Shown here: piece by piece, positions 53,410 through 64,000 of the stretch
Layout: every line of letters begins with the position of its first letter
Numbering within the stretch: position 1 is the stretch's first letter
Assembly (NCBI RefSeq): GCF_013415885.1
Contig: NZ_CP058910.1
Span: 868,001 to 932,000 of the forward strand
Length of the DNA: 64,000 nt
Direction of reading: 5' to 3'
Source of the DNA: Halosimplex rubrum
GTDB taxonomy: Archaea > Halobacteriota > Halobacteria > Halobacteriales > Haloarculaceae
Notes under the pieces: model-generated
Database searches by the model: none
Told to the model about the DNA's origin: nothing
The model's input: only the letters and a program-made list of their open reading frames with translations
Made by a program: the position numbers and the translations under genes

Positions 53410-53586
53410 CTCCGCGAGCGAACGGGGCGAGGTGCGACCGGAGGACGCACCTCGGTGTGAACGGGGAGCGAAGCGACCCGTGAACGGAGTGAGCGAGCGT
53501 CTTTTTGCCCCATCTTTTTGCGGTGAGCGGTGCCCGCAACCCGGCGAAGCCGGGTGAGGACATCCGAACCGGAAAAAGGTGGTCGC
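53410..53586 (+). repeat. Structured intergenic element, copy 3 (after pheT stop)
   Basis: Begins at the base after the pheT stop. It shares with the argF element the hairpin CGAGGTGC (53428-53435) / GCACCTCG (53447-53454), the AGCG palindromes, the T-rich stretch CTTTTTGCCCCATCTTTTTG and a distal stem CCATCTTTTT (53510-53519) / AAAAAGGTGG (53573-53582) with one G-T pair. The copied pheT end follows four bases later. Confidence 0.75.
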
Positions 53587-53641
53587 AGTACGACCTGGAG
53601 GTCCCCGTCGCGGCCTCCGAGTTCGAACTGGACGCGCTGCG
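53587..53641 (+). repeat. Duplicate of the pheT 3' end (55 bp, three mismatches)
   Basis: Matches 53351-53405 with three base differences. In the same frame it would encode the last residues of PheT with Phe to Ser at one site, then two extra residues and a stop at 53649-53651. It has no start and is not a gene. Confidence 0.92.
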
Positions 53642-53711
53642 AAGCGACTGACGGCGTATCCGTCCGTTCCCCCGAGCCGCTTTCTGTGGGCGATCCGCTA
53701 GCAGCCGACGG

Positions 53712-54014
53712 TCACTCCGAGCCGGCCGACCCCGACTCCGCCAGCCGACGCTCGTACTTCGCCAGCGAGGTCTCCAGCGCTTCCTCGGCGTCGATATCCA
53801 GCGCGTCGGCGGTCGCCAGCAGCGCGAAGACGGCGTCGCCGAGTTCGTCCTCGCTGACGGCCAGTTCCTCGGGTGCGGCGCCGTACTCGCTGGACTTGGC
53901 TGCGTCGGCGGCGATCTCGCCGACCTCGGCGGCCAGGTCCAGCACACGGTAGGCCGGGTCGGCGTCCATGTCGTGTTCGTCGGCGAACGCGGCGACGCGG
54001 TCCTGTGCGTCCAT
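53712..54014 (-). CDS. MazG-like nucleotide pyrophosphohydrolase family protein
   Basis: The 100-residue helical protein shows the MazG-type metal motif AAEVGEIAADAAKS (ExxE) and SEDELGDAVFALLATADALD (ExxD). This superfamily hydrolyses non-canonical nucleoside triphosphates. It is a short single-domain form. The start is the ATG at 54014. Regulation is not visible. Confidence 0.75.
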   Translation of the reverse strand: MDAQDRVAAFADEHDMDADPAYRVLDLAAEVGEIAADAAKSSEYGAAPEELAVSEDELGDAVFALLATADALDIDAEEALETSLAKYERRLAESGSAGSE

Positions 54015-54149
54015 GGAGCGGGGTTGAATCGGTGTCCGGAAAACGATTCGGTGCCGAGAGCGGCGGATCGGTACCCTTCGGTTCGGTGTGCTCGTCGATC
54101 GGTTGTGTCTGCTGGGATCGGTTCGGACGGAAGTCGCACGAGAGATCCG

Positions 54150-54238
54150 CGCTCTCGGCACCGCCCGCTCACGGCGGAGCCGTCTGCTCGCGGGCCGGAG
54201 GCCCGCTCGCACGGTCCGTGGGAGCTTCGCTCCCACGC
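54150..54238 (+). repeat. Dispersed palindromic repeat, copy B
   Basis: Matches copy A at 16476-16563 at about 85-90 percent, with palindromes such as GGGCCGGAGGCCC and TGGGAGCTTCGCTCCCA. It lies in the 366-base gap between the divergent MazG-like and ABC exporter genes, upstream of the exporter promoter. Confidence 0.7.
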
Positions 54239-54349
54239 TATCGCCGCCACGCGCGGCTACGTCGCGCCACGGAGGCCGCGACAGCGCGCGCCGACCGCAC
54301 CGCAACCGACACCGCCTGTACTGAACACTCCTGGCGGGCCGCGGCGAGG

Positions 54350-54358
54350 CTATTAGTG
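54350..54358 (+). promoter_or_regulatory. TATA box of the ABC exporter operon
   Basis: CTATTAGTG is centred 27 bases before the ATG at 54381, consistent with a leaderless transcript. Confidence 0.55.
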
Positions 54359-54380
54359 GGTGCCCGTCGCACTGAGAGGC

Positions 54381-55349
54381 ATGGCAGCGCTCGAAGTCGC
54401 GGGGCTCACCAAGGACTACGGGGAGGTCCTCGCCAACGACGACGTGACCTTCGCCGTCGAGGAGGGCGAGGTGTTCGGCTACCTCGGCCCCAACGGCGCG
54501 GGGAAGACGACGACCATCCGGACGCTGATGGGGTTCCAGTCGCCGACGAGCGGCGGCGGGACGGTCCTCGGCCACGACGTGACCGACGAGCGCGACCTGA
54601 TCGCGGCCAAGCGACGGATCGGCTACCTCCCGGCCAACCCCGCGTTCGACGAGGGCGTGACCGGCCGCGAGATCCTCGACCTGCACGCGTCGATCAAGGG
54701 CGACGAGCGCCGCGGGGAGCTGCTGGAGACGTTCGATCCGCCGGTCGACCGCAAGGTTCGGGACTACTCGACGGGTAACGTCCAGAAGCTCGGGCTCGTC
54801 CAGGCGTTCATGCACGACCCCGACCTGGTCGTGATGGACGAGCCCACCGCCGGCCTCGACCCGCTCATGCAGCGGGCCTTCAACGACTTCGTCGAGGCCG
54901 AGCAGGAGCGCGGCCTCACAGTCTTCCTCTCCTCGCACGTCCTCAGCGAGGTCCGTCGGATCTGTGACCGGGTAGCCATCCTCCGCGAGGGGCGACTCGT
55001 GACGACCGAACGGATCGAGGACCTGCTCCATCGCACAGGCAAGTTCGTTCGCGTGCGCGTCGCGGGCGACGTGGGCCCGGCCGCCTTCGATGTCGACGGC
55101 GTCCACGACATCTCTTGCAGCACGACCGACGGCGGTCGAGCCGAGGACGCCGCCGACGCGGTCGACGCCTCCGACGCGACCGGCCGCCGCCGCATCGACG
55201 GCCCGATCACCGAGTGTACGTTCACCTTCACCGGCGACGTGAACGAGCTGATCGCAACGCTGGGCGAGCGGCGAGTCCTCGACCTCGACATCGAGGAGGC
55301 ACCGCTCGAAGAGGTGTTCATGCGGTTCTACGGGGGAACGGATGCTTGA
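54381..55349 (+). CDS. ABC-2 type exporter, ATP-binding protein
   Basis: The 322-residue ATPase has Walker A GPNGAGKTT (36-44), signature YSTGNVQKLGLVQAF (STGNVQK in place of LSGGQ), Walker B LVVMDEPTAGLD and a C-terminal extension rich in acidic residues. It is paired with one permease through an eight-base overlap. Such systems export drugs, lipids or peptides. Substrate unknown. Confidence 0.9.
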   Translation: MAALEVAGLTKDYGEVLANDDVTFAVEEGEVFGYLGPNGAGKTTTIRTLMGFQSPTSGGGTVLGHDVTDERDLIAAKRRIGYLPANPAFDEGVTGREILDLHASIKGDERRGELLETFDPPVDRKVRDYSTGNVQKLGLVQAFMHDPDLVVMDEPTAGLDPLMQRAFNDFVEAEQERGLTVFLSSHVLSEVRRICDRVAILREGRLVTTERIEDLLHRTGKFVRVRVAGDVGPAAFDVDGVHDISCSTTDGGRAEDAADAVDASDATGRRRIDGPITECTFTFTGDVNELIATLGERRVLDLDIEEAPLEEVFMRFYGGTDA

Positions 55350-56136
55350 GATAGCCCGCTACGAGGGGGGCCACCGGATCCGCGGGGCCGCGGCCGCGAC
55401 CGCCGCGCTCGCGGGGTTCGCCCTTCTCTATATCTTCGTCTACCCGACCTTCGCCGAGAGCCTCGGCGCCGACATCGACCAGTTGCTCGAAGCCTACCCG
55501 GAGGCGCTCTCGAAGGCCTTCGGCGTCCAGTCGCTGGCGACCATGGAGGGGTATCTCGCCTCCGAGCTGTACACGTTCGGCTGGCTGCTGGTCGTCGGGA
55601 TCTACTTCGCCTACGCCGGCGCGTCGCTGATCGCCGCCGACGTCGAGCGCGAGCGGATGGATATGCTCCTCTCGCTGCCGGTCTCGCGGGCGCGGGTCGT
55701 CCTCGAATCGTTCGCCTCGCTTGCCGTCCCGCTGGTCGCGCTCTCGACGGTCGTCCCCGTCGTCGTGGTCGTCGCCACCGAGGTCGTCGGCTACCCCGTC
55801 TCCGCCGTCGACGTGGCCGCCGTCCACTTGCTCTCGGTCCCGTATCTCACGACCTGCGCCGCGCTCGGCCTCGTCGCCTCCGTCGTCTTCGACCGGGCGG
55901 GGGTCGCCCAGCGGGTCGCCGCCGGCGCGCTGGTCGGGCTCTTCTTCGCCGAGTCGCTCGTCACCGACACGGACTTCGAGGCCGTGGGCGCCGTCTCTCC
56001 GACTCGGTACGTCGACCCCAACGCCGTCCTCCGGGAGAGCGAGTACGTCTTCGGCGACGCCGCCGTCCTCGTCGCCGCGACGCTGGCGCTGCTCGCGCTC
56101 GCAGTCGTGATCTTCCGGCGGAAAGACATCGAGTAG
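55342..56136 (+). CDS. ABC-2 type exporter, permease
   Basis: The 264-residue membrane protein has six helices and the cytoplasmic segment IAADVERERMDMLLSLPVSR typical of ABC-2 permeases. It overlaps the ATPase gene by eight bases, so the complex is probably a homodimer of each. No substrate hint is present. Confidence 0.86.
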   Translation: MLEIARYEGGHRIRGAAAATAALAGFALLYIFVYPTFAESLGADIDQLLEAYPEALSKAFGVQSLATMEGYLASELYTFGWLLVVGIYFAYAGASLIAADVERERMDMLLSLPVSRARVVLESFASLAVPLVALSTVVPVVVVVATEVVGYPVSAVDVAAVHLLSVPYLTTCAALGLVASVVFDRAGVAQRVAAGALVGLFFAESLVTDTDFEAVGAVSPTRYVDPNAVLRESEYVFGDAAVLVAATLALLALAVVIFRRKDIE

Positions 56137-56171
56137 CGCCGTCCGCTCGTCCCGCCGCGCCCGTCGCCCCG

Positions 56172-57227
56172 CTAGTTCAGGTCGGCACCGACGGCCGCTT
56201 CGACCGAGTCGAAACCGTCCCGTTCCAGCAGGTCGAGGAGGCCGAGATTGATCTCGCGGGCGATGGCGGGGCCGCGGTAGAGGAAGGCGGTGTACAGCTG
56301 GACGAGCGAGGCGCCCGCGCGGATCTTCCGGTAGGCGTCTTCCGCGGTGGCGACGCCGCCGACGCCGACGACCGGTACGTCGACGCGTTCGGCGACGAAG
56401 CGGGTCATCTCCGTGGCCCGGGCCTCGATAGGGGCGCCCGAGAGCCCGCCGGTCTCGACGCGGTTGGGGCTCTCCAGGCCGTCCGGTCGTTCCGTCGAGG
56501 TGTTGGTGGCGACGACGCCGTCCAATCCGAGTTCGGTGACGAGATCGAGGGTGTCCGCGACCGCGGGCTCGGGGAGGTCCGGCGAGAGCTTGATGAGGAG
56601 CGGCGCGGCGCCGGCGTCCTGCAGCTCGGTGAGGATCGCCGTCATCGCCTCGCGGTTCTGTAGCTCCTCGAACCCCTGGGAGTTCGGACAGGAGACGTTG
56701 ACGACGAAGAAGTCGCCCCCGGCGGCGACCTCCTCGTAGGTGGCCAGGTAGTCCGCGGGCGCGCCCGCGGTGTCGACGTGTTCCGACTTGGCGATGTTGA
56801 CGCCGACGGGGACCGGCGCGTCGAGGGCCGCGAGGCGCTCGCCGACGACCTCGGCGCCGTCGTTGTTGAGGCCCATGCGGTTGATGACGGCGTCGTCGGC
56901 GCGCAGGCGGAACATCCGCGGGCGCTGGTTGCCCGACTGGGGGACGGCGGTGACGCCGCCGACCTCGACGAAGCCGAAGCCCAGCGCGGCCAGTCCGCGG
57001 ACGGCCTCGGCGTTCTTGTCGAAGCCCGCGGCCACCCCGACGGGATTGGGGAACGACTGCTCGAGCGCGTCGACGCGCAGCCGCGGGTCGTCGACGGCGT
57101 AGTGCCGGGCGAGCGCGCGGTCGAGCGGTGCGTGGCCAGCGAGGCCGACGACGCCGTGGCCGAGGCCGTGGGCGGTCTCTGCGGGGAGCGAGAACAACAG
57201 TGGTTTTGCGATATCGTACGCGTTCAT
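56172..57227 (-). CDS. pyrD: Quinone-dependent dihydroorotate dehydrogenase (class 2-like)
   Basis: Oxidises dihydroorotate to orotate in pyrimidine synthesis, passing electrons through FMN to the membrane quinone pool. The 351-residue protein has the N-terminal helical extension (AETAHGLGHGVVGLAGHAPL) of class 2 enzymes and the FMN region AAGFDKNAEAVRGLAALGFG. The catalytic loop reads NVSCPNSQGF with Cys180, where class 2 enzymes normally have Ser (SSPNT). Class 1 enzymes use Cys. Class 2 fits the overall length. The start is the ATG at 57227. Confidence 0.93.
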   Translation of the reverse strand: MNAYDIAKPLLFSLPAETAHGLGHGVVGLAGHAPLDRALARHYAVDDPRLRVDALEQSFPNPVGVAAGFDKNAEAVRGLAALGFGFVEVGGVTAVPQSGNQRPRMFRLRADDAVINRMGLNNDGAEVVGERLAALDAPVPVGVNIAKSEHVDTAGAPADYLATYEEVAAGGDFFVVNVSCPNSQGFEELQNREAMTAILTELQDAGAAPLLIKLSPDLPEPAVADTLDLVTELGLDGVVATNTSTERPDGLESPNRVETGGLSGAPIEARATEMTRFVAERVDVPVVGVGGVATAEDAYRKIRAGASLVQLYTAFLYRGPAIAREINLGLLDLLERDGFDSVEAAVGADLN

Positions 57228-57270
57228 AGGGGTGAGATCGCCCCTTGGTGGGGCGGGGCCGGCCCGGGCG

Positions 57271-57468
57271 CTAGAACTCGTGCTCCACGTCGTCCGGGTC
57301 GGCCTTCTGAATGATGATCTTGTTGTCGCGGACCCGGACGAACACCTCGTCGCCGATCTCCATGCCGGCGACGGCCAGCTCGTCCTCGTGGATGTTGATA
57401 TGGACGTTGTGGTACTCGCCGTCCTCGTCTTTGGCGCCACTCGGGCTGAGCTTCTTCTTTCGCACCAT
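57271..57468 (-). CDS. AbrB/SpoVT-like swapped-hairpin protein
   Basis: A 65-residue protein with a basic start (MVRKKKLSPSG), the segment VHINIHEDELAVAGMEIGDE and a closing strand VRVRDNKIIIQKAD. This fits the AbrB-type DNA-binding hairpin, without a partner toxin next to it. A small regulator is likely. It precedes pyrD by 43 bases on the same strand and may be co-transcribed. Confidence 0.62.
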   Translation of the reverse strand: MVRKKKLSPSGAKDEDGEYHNVHINIHEDELAVAGMEIGDEVFVRVRDNKIIIQKADPDDVEHEF

Positions 57469-57735
57469 CGCGCTATCCTATTCGGCCCTTCGCCGCAGGA
57501 TCCACTTAAGTCTACCGTGCCCGCCCGCCGGTCGCGGTCGATCCCGTTCCGACGGCGCTGATCGACCGTGCGCGCGAGTTTTATTCCCCCCGCTCGAGGC
57601 GGAAATCTGGTCGATATCGACCGCCGTCAGCCCACCGACCGGGCCAGCTTATAAACGAATCGCCAGCACGCGCCCCGATCCGGGGGTATATTTATAATGA
57701 ATCATGTGCTGGGTTGTCATGGAGCGGTCGAACCA

Positions 57736-58083
57736 ATGGCACCCGATAGCGACAAGCGCAACTTCGCGCTCAGGACGGAGAACGGTGAGGAAGACAGCGT
57801 CTTTTCGGGGAGTACACCTCGGCAGGCGGCACTGAAGGCGGCGCGGCGGCTCGACCCGGCCAGCAGCGAAGCGGCGGCCGCACGGGAGTCGATCCGCCTG
57901 CGGGAGAAGGGCACGCACAAGGTCCACATCTACGAGGGGTGGTCCTGGAAGGAGTCGCCGCCGGACGTCGACATGAACGAGTGGGACGCCGAGGACCCCT
58001 CGGACGTGTGGATGAACCAGGTCGACGAGATCACGAAGGCGAACGTGTCGAAACAGGGCGTCGAACACCTCGACGATATTTGA
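57736..58083 (+). CDS. Nonhistone chromosomal protein MC1
   Basis: The 115-residue protein has the MC1 core: RNFALRTENGEEDSVFSGST, PRQAALKAARRLDP, IRLREKGTHKVHIYEGWSW. MC1 bends and compacts DNA and is an abundant architectural protein in many haloarchaea. Compared with methanosarcinal MC1 (93 residues), the C terminus is acidic and extended. A strong TATA box TATATTTATAAT at 57687-57698 implies high expression with a roughly 20-base leader. An in-frame ATG at 57697 overlaps that TATA box and is rejected. Confidence 0.9.
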   Translation: MAPDSDKRNFALRTENGEEDSVFSGSTPRQAALKAARRLDPASSEAAAARESIRLREKGTHKVHIYEGWSWKESPPDVDMNEWDAEDPSDVWMNQVDEITKANVSKQGVEHLDDI

Positions 58084-58369
58084 GTCGGTCGCTGACAGTT
58101 CTCCCCGACTCCCCCCCTCCGACGCCCGATCCCGTCCAAGCCGCGGGACCATCACCCGCGTGTCGCGCTCGGCGTGCGTGAACTACATAGGGCAGCCGCC
58201 CCGACGAGCGGATGCGTGGCTCCCACTCGGCCACACCGAGCGCGCGACGCGCGGGATGACTGGCCGCCCTCCTGCCACGCGACACCCGACTCGACCAGCG
58301 ACGGCTCCGACTCCCGCCCGTCACCCGGTCGCTCGTGTGAGCTGGACCCATGAAATCGCATGACGTGGC

Positions 58370-58410
58370 GGGTACCGATTCGACGGCCTTAAGTGAATCA
58401 CCCCCATCGG
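58370..58410 (+). promoter_or_regulatory. rRNA promoter P1
   Basis: GATTCGACGGCCTTAAGTG (58377-58395) has the TTAAGT box of haloarchaeal rRNA promoters. The same layout recurs at 58551 and 60524. The 58084-58369 stretch before it shows no gene. Confidence 0.65.
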
Positions 58411-58535
58411 AATAGATACGAAGCGGCGCGGGGCACACGCCCCCGCCGGGCCGCGGGACGCGCCCCTCGTTCGCCGGACGACCGGCCGAACGGATCGGGC
58501 ACCTGTCCCCGTCCCGTCGTGCGGTTTCGACGGGA

Positions 58536-58575
58536 ATCGATCCGACGCCCTTAAGTGTAACAGGGCACTCGGATG
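58536..58575 (+). promoter_or_regulatory. rRNA promoter P2
   Basis: GATCCGACGCCCTTAAGTG contains TTAAGT at 58551-58556, closest of the recognised boxes to 16S. Confidence 0.65.
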
Positions 58576-58728
58576 GATTGCAAGCGCGGCCCGGTCGGGG
58601 CCGACGAAACCCGGCCGTCCGGACCGACGCGATGTCGAAGGGGTTATGTACCCTCCTCGACCTACGTTGAGGTCCGAAGGAAATGAGGATTCCACCCCTG
58701 CGGTCCGCCGTACAGATGGGATCTGATG

Positions 58729-58785
58729 TTAGCCCTGGTAGTTCGGTGACACTCGGTCTGTGACTGCGTGTCGCCGGATGCTAGA
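58729..58785 (+). other. 16S pre-rRNA processing stem, 5' arm
   Basis: Segments TTAGCCCTGGTAGTTC, GGTCTGTGACTGCG and GGATGCTAGA pair in order with GAACTACCAGGGTTAA, CGCCCGCAGACC and TCTAGCGTCC downstream of 16S (60364-60417). This is the long helix that carries the bulge-helix-bulge cleavage site of EndA. Confidence 0.85.
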
Positions 58786-58855
58786 CAACGATAGCGATCG
58801 AGATCACACTCATATCGAGTGTGTTCCCGCCTAACCCCCCTGCTTTGCAGGGGAC

Positions 58856-60328
<1,473 letters not shown>

Positions 60329-60363
60329 ACTGACCGGGACTGGGGCGTCGCCCCAGCCCACCT

Positions 60364-60417
60364 TCTAGCGTCCCGCGACCGCCCGCAGACCGGGCACCTA
60401 TGAACTACCAGGGTTAA
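60364..60417 (+). other. 16S pre-rRNA processing stem, 3' arm
   Basis: Complements the 5' arm at 58729-58785. It ends just before tRNA-Ala. Confidence 0.85.
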
Positions 60418-60421
60418 CGAC

Positions 60422-60493
60422 GGGCCCATAGCTCAGCGGCAGAGCGCCGCCTTTGCAAGGCGGAGGCCCTGGGTTCAAATCCCAGTGGGTCCA
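60422..60493 (+). tRNA. tRNA-Ala (anticodon TGC)
   Basis: 72 bases with a 7-bp acceptor stem (GGGCCCA/TGGGTCC with one G-T pair), anticodon loop TTTGCAA, T-arm GGTTCAAATCC and discriminator A. No intron. Its place in the 16S-23S spacer is typical of euryarchaea. Confidence 0.98.
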
Positions 60494-60509
60494 TGTCACG
60501 TACGGCGAT

Positions 60510-60545
60510 TCGAACCGTGTCCCTTAAGTGGGTCACTCCACTCGA
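60510..60545 (+). promoter_or_regulatory. Internal promoter in the 16S-23S spacer
   Basis: TTCGAACCG and CCCTTAAGTGGG match the layout of the P1 and P2 boxes upstream of 16S. A transcript from here would carry 23S and 5S without 16S or tRNA-Ala. Confidence 0.6.
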
Positions 60546-60648
60546 ATCGTAGTACGGAAGACCGGTGCACCATCCCGTGCGAACGCGGATGGGAAGGGTC
60601 GATGCACGCGCCACCTCACTCGTGGGTGTGCAGATGAGACTGTGTGTA

Positions 60649-60680
60649 CGTGCGATCCAGGCGTCCACTGGACTCGTTCA
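60649..60680 (+). other. 23S pre-rRNA processing stem, 5' arm
   Basis: GTGCGATCCAG and CTGGACTCGTTCA are perfectly complementary to CTGGATCGCAC and TGAACGAGTCCAG at 63718-63749, downstream of 23S. Confidence 0.88.
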
Positions 60681-60697
60681 TCGAGTCCAACGACGTA

Positions 60698-60774
60698 GGA
60701 GATCCATCACTGGATCTCCACATTCGGAGGTCCCTCACCGGACCTCCACATTGAAGGTCCCTCACCGGACCTTC
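60698..60774 (+). repeat. Three tandem 22-base hairpins in the 16S-23S spacer
   Basis: 60698-60719, 60726-60747 and 60753-60774 are each an 8-bp perfect stem with a 6-base loop. The stems read GGAGATCC/GGATCTCC, GGAGGTCC/GGACCTCC and GAAGGTCC/GGACCTTC. Differences between copies are compensated on the other arm. They end ten bases before 23S. Confidence 0.9.
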
Positions 60775-60783
60775 TCCACTAAC

Positions 60784-63697
<2,914 letters not shown>

Positions 63698-63717
63698 TCA
63701 TACGCACTGCGACTCGC

Positions 63718-63749
63718 TGAACGAGTCCAGGCGCAATCTGGATCGCACG
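63718..63749 (+). other. 23S pre-rRNA processing stem, 3' arm
   Basis: Complement of 60649-60680. Confidence 0.88.
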
Positions 63750-63828
63750 TATCACACGGTTCCTATCGACCACCGATACTGGTATCCGAACGCGGTGTTC
63801 GGACGCGGTTCGATTCCGCGGATCGGCG

Positions 63829-63950
63829 TTAGGGCGGCCATAGCGGCGGGGCGACACCCGTACCCATCCCGAACACGGACGTTAAGCCCGCCTGCGTTCC
63901 GGCGAGTACTGGAGTACGAGAGTCTCTGGGAAACCTGGTTCGCCGCCTCC
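63829..63950 (+). rRNA. rrf: 5S ribosomal RNA
   Basis: 122 bases beginning TTAGGGCGGCCATAGCGG and ending CGCCGCCTCC, with the conserved loop CCCATCCCGAACACGG. Terminal bases pair (GGCGGC/GCCGCC). Confidence 0.95.
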
Positions 63951-64000
63951 ACTCATTTCTGGCCATCCCGGCCAGGTTCATCACCCTCGACCAGTCTCAT
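63951..64000 (+). other. Downstream of 5S: small hairpin
   Basis: CTGGCC-ATCC-CGGCCAG (63960-63976) is a stable hairpin about ten bases after 5S. It may mark processing or termination. No gene is visible before the window ends. Confidence 0.35.

Noticed and set aside
58160-58363. Short plus-strand frame before the rRNA promoters
   Set aside because: Shadow-like composition with no promoter or family match.

Overview
The window is high-GC DNA from the chromosome of a haloarchaeon (class Halobacteria). The predicted proteins are strongly acidic. Many genes have a TATA-like box about 27-32 bases before the start codon, as expected for leaderless transcripts. Family content is archaeal: LysW-dependent arginine synthesis, MC1 chromatin protein, fused-type EndA tRNA endonuclease, Ski2/Hel308-type helicase, and a 16S-tRNA-Ala(TGC)-23S-5S rRNA operon. 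The genus cannot be fixed by eye.

Layout. (1) 1-3655: cut-off end of a molybdenum hydroxylase large subunit, a 2H-phosphoesterase, a small membrane protein, a membrane-anchored winged-helix regulator and a secreted coiled-coil protein with a 12-residue repeat. (2) 4052-13133: a complete arginine block, argG-argH and then lysW-argX-argC-argB-argD-lysK-argF. Glutamate is carried on LysW to ornithine, and ArgF, ArgG and ArgH turn ornithine into arginine. (3) 13134-16656: unusual structured repeats with a copied argF 3' end, an M50-like protease and small haloarchaeal genes. (4) 16657-21939 (minus): a four-gene 2-oxoacid dehydrogenase complex. (5) 22329-25981: an ECF-type importer of unknown substrate. 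(6) 26022-30523 (minus): PHP phosphoesterase, ComB-like protein, SGNH hydrolase, lipA and an M48 protease. (7) 30630-38822: MATE transporter, Ski2-like helicase, a DUF1724-type regulator overlapping a gene for a divergent TBP-fold protein, and an M29-like aminopeptidase. (8) 39123-42675: a run of mostly unrecognised genes ending in a YdjM-like membrane hydrolase. (9) 42801-49582: a NucS-N-like zinc-ribbon protein, HAD phosphatase, endA, Nudix, trpS, an Hvo_1808-type lipoprotein and a small membrane protein. (10) 49705-53651: a putative Phe-containing leader peptide, pheS, pheT and a second structured repeat with a copied pheT 3' end. (11) 53712-58083: MazG-like protein, ABC-2 exporter, pyrD, an AbrB-like protein and MC1. 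(12) 58084-64000: rRNA promoters, 16S, tRNA-Ala, 23S and 5S, with long processing stems.

The most unusual observations are four. First, a family of structured intergenic elements lies directly after stop codons. The copies share a hairpin and a T-tract stem with a compensatory change, and at argF and pheT the last 55-77 bases of the gene are repeated beyond the element. Second, argG and pheST may each be preceded by a short leaderless reading frame rich in the matching amino acid (Arg, Phe) that ends in a hairpin, a layout like bacterial attenuation. Third, a protein with two TBP-like half repeats is encoded next to an HTH regulator. Fourth, three tandem 22-base hairpins precede 23S rRNA. All four are read by eye and need the checks listed.
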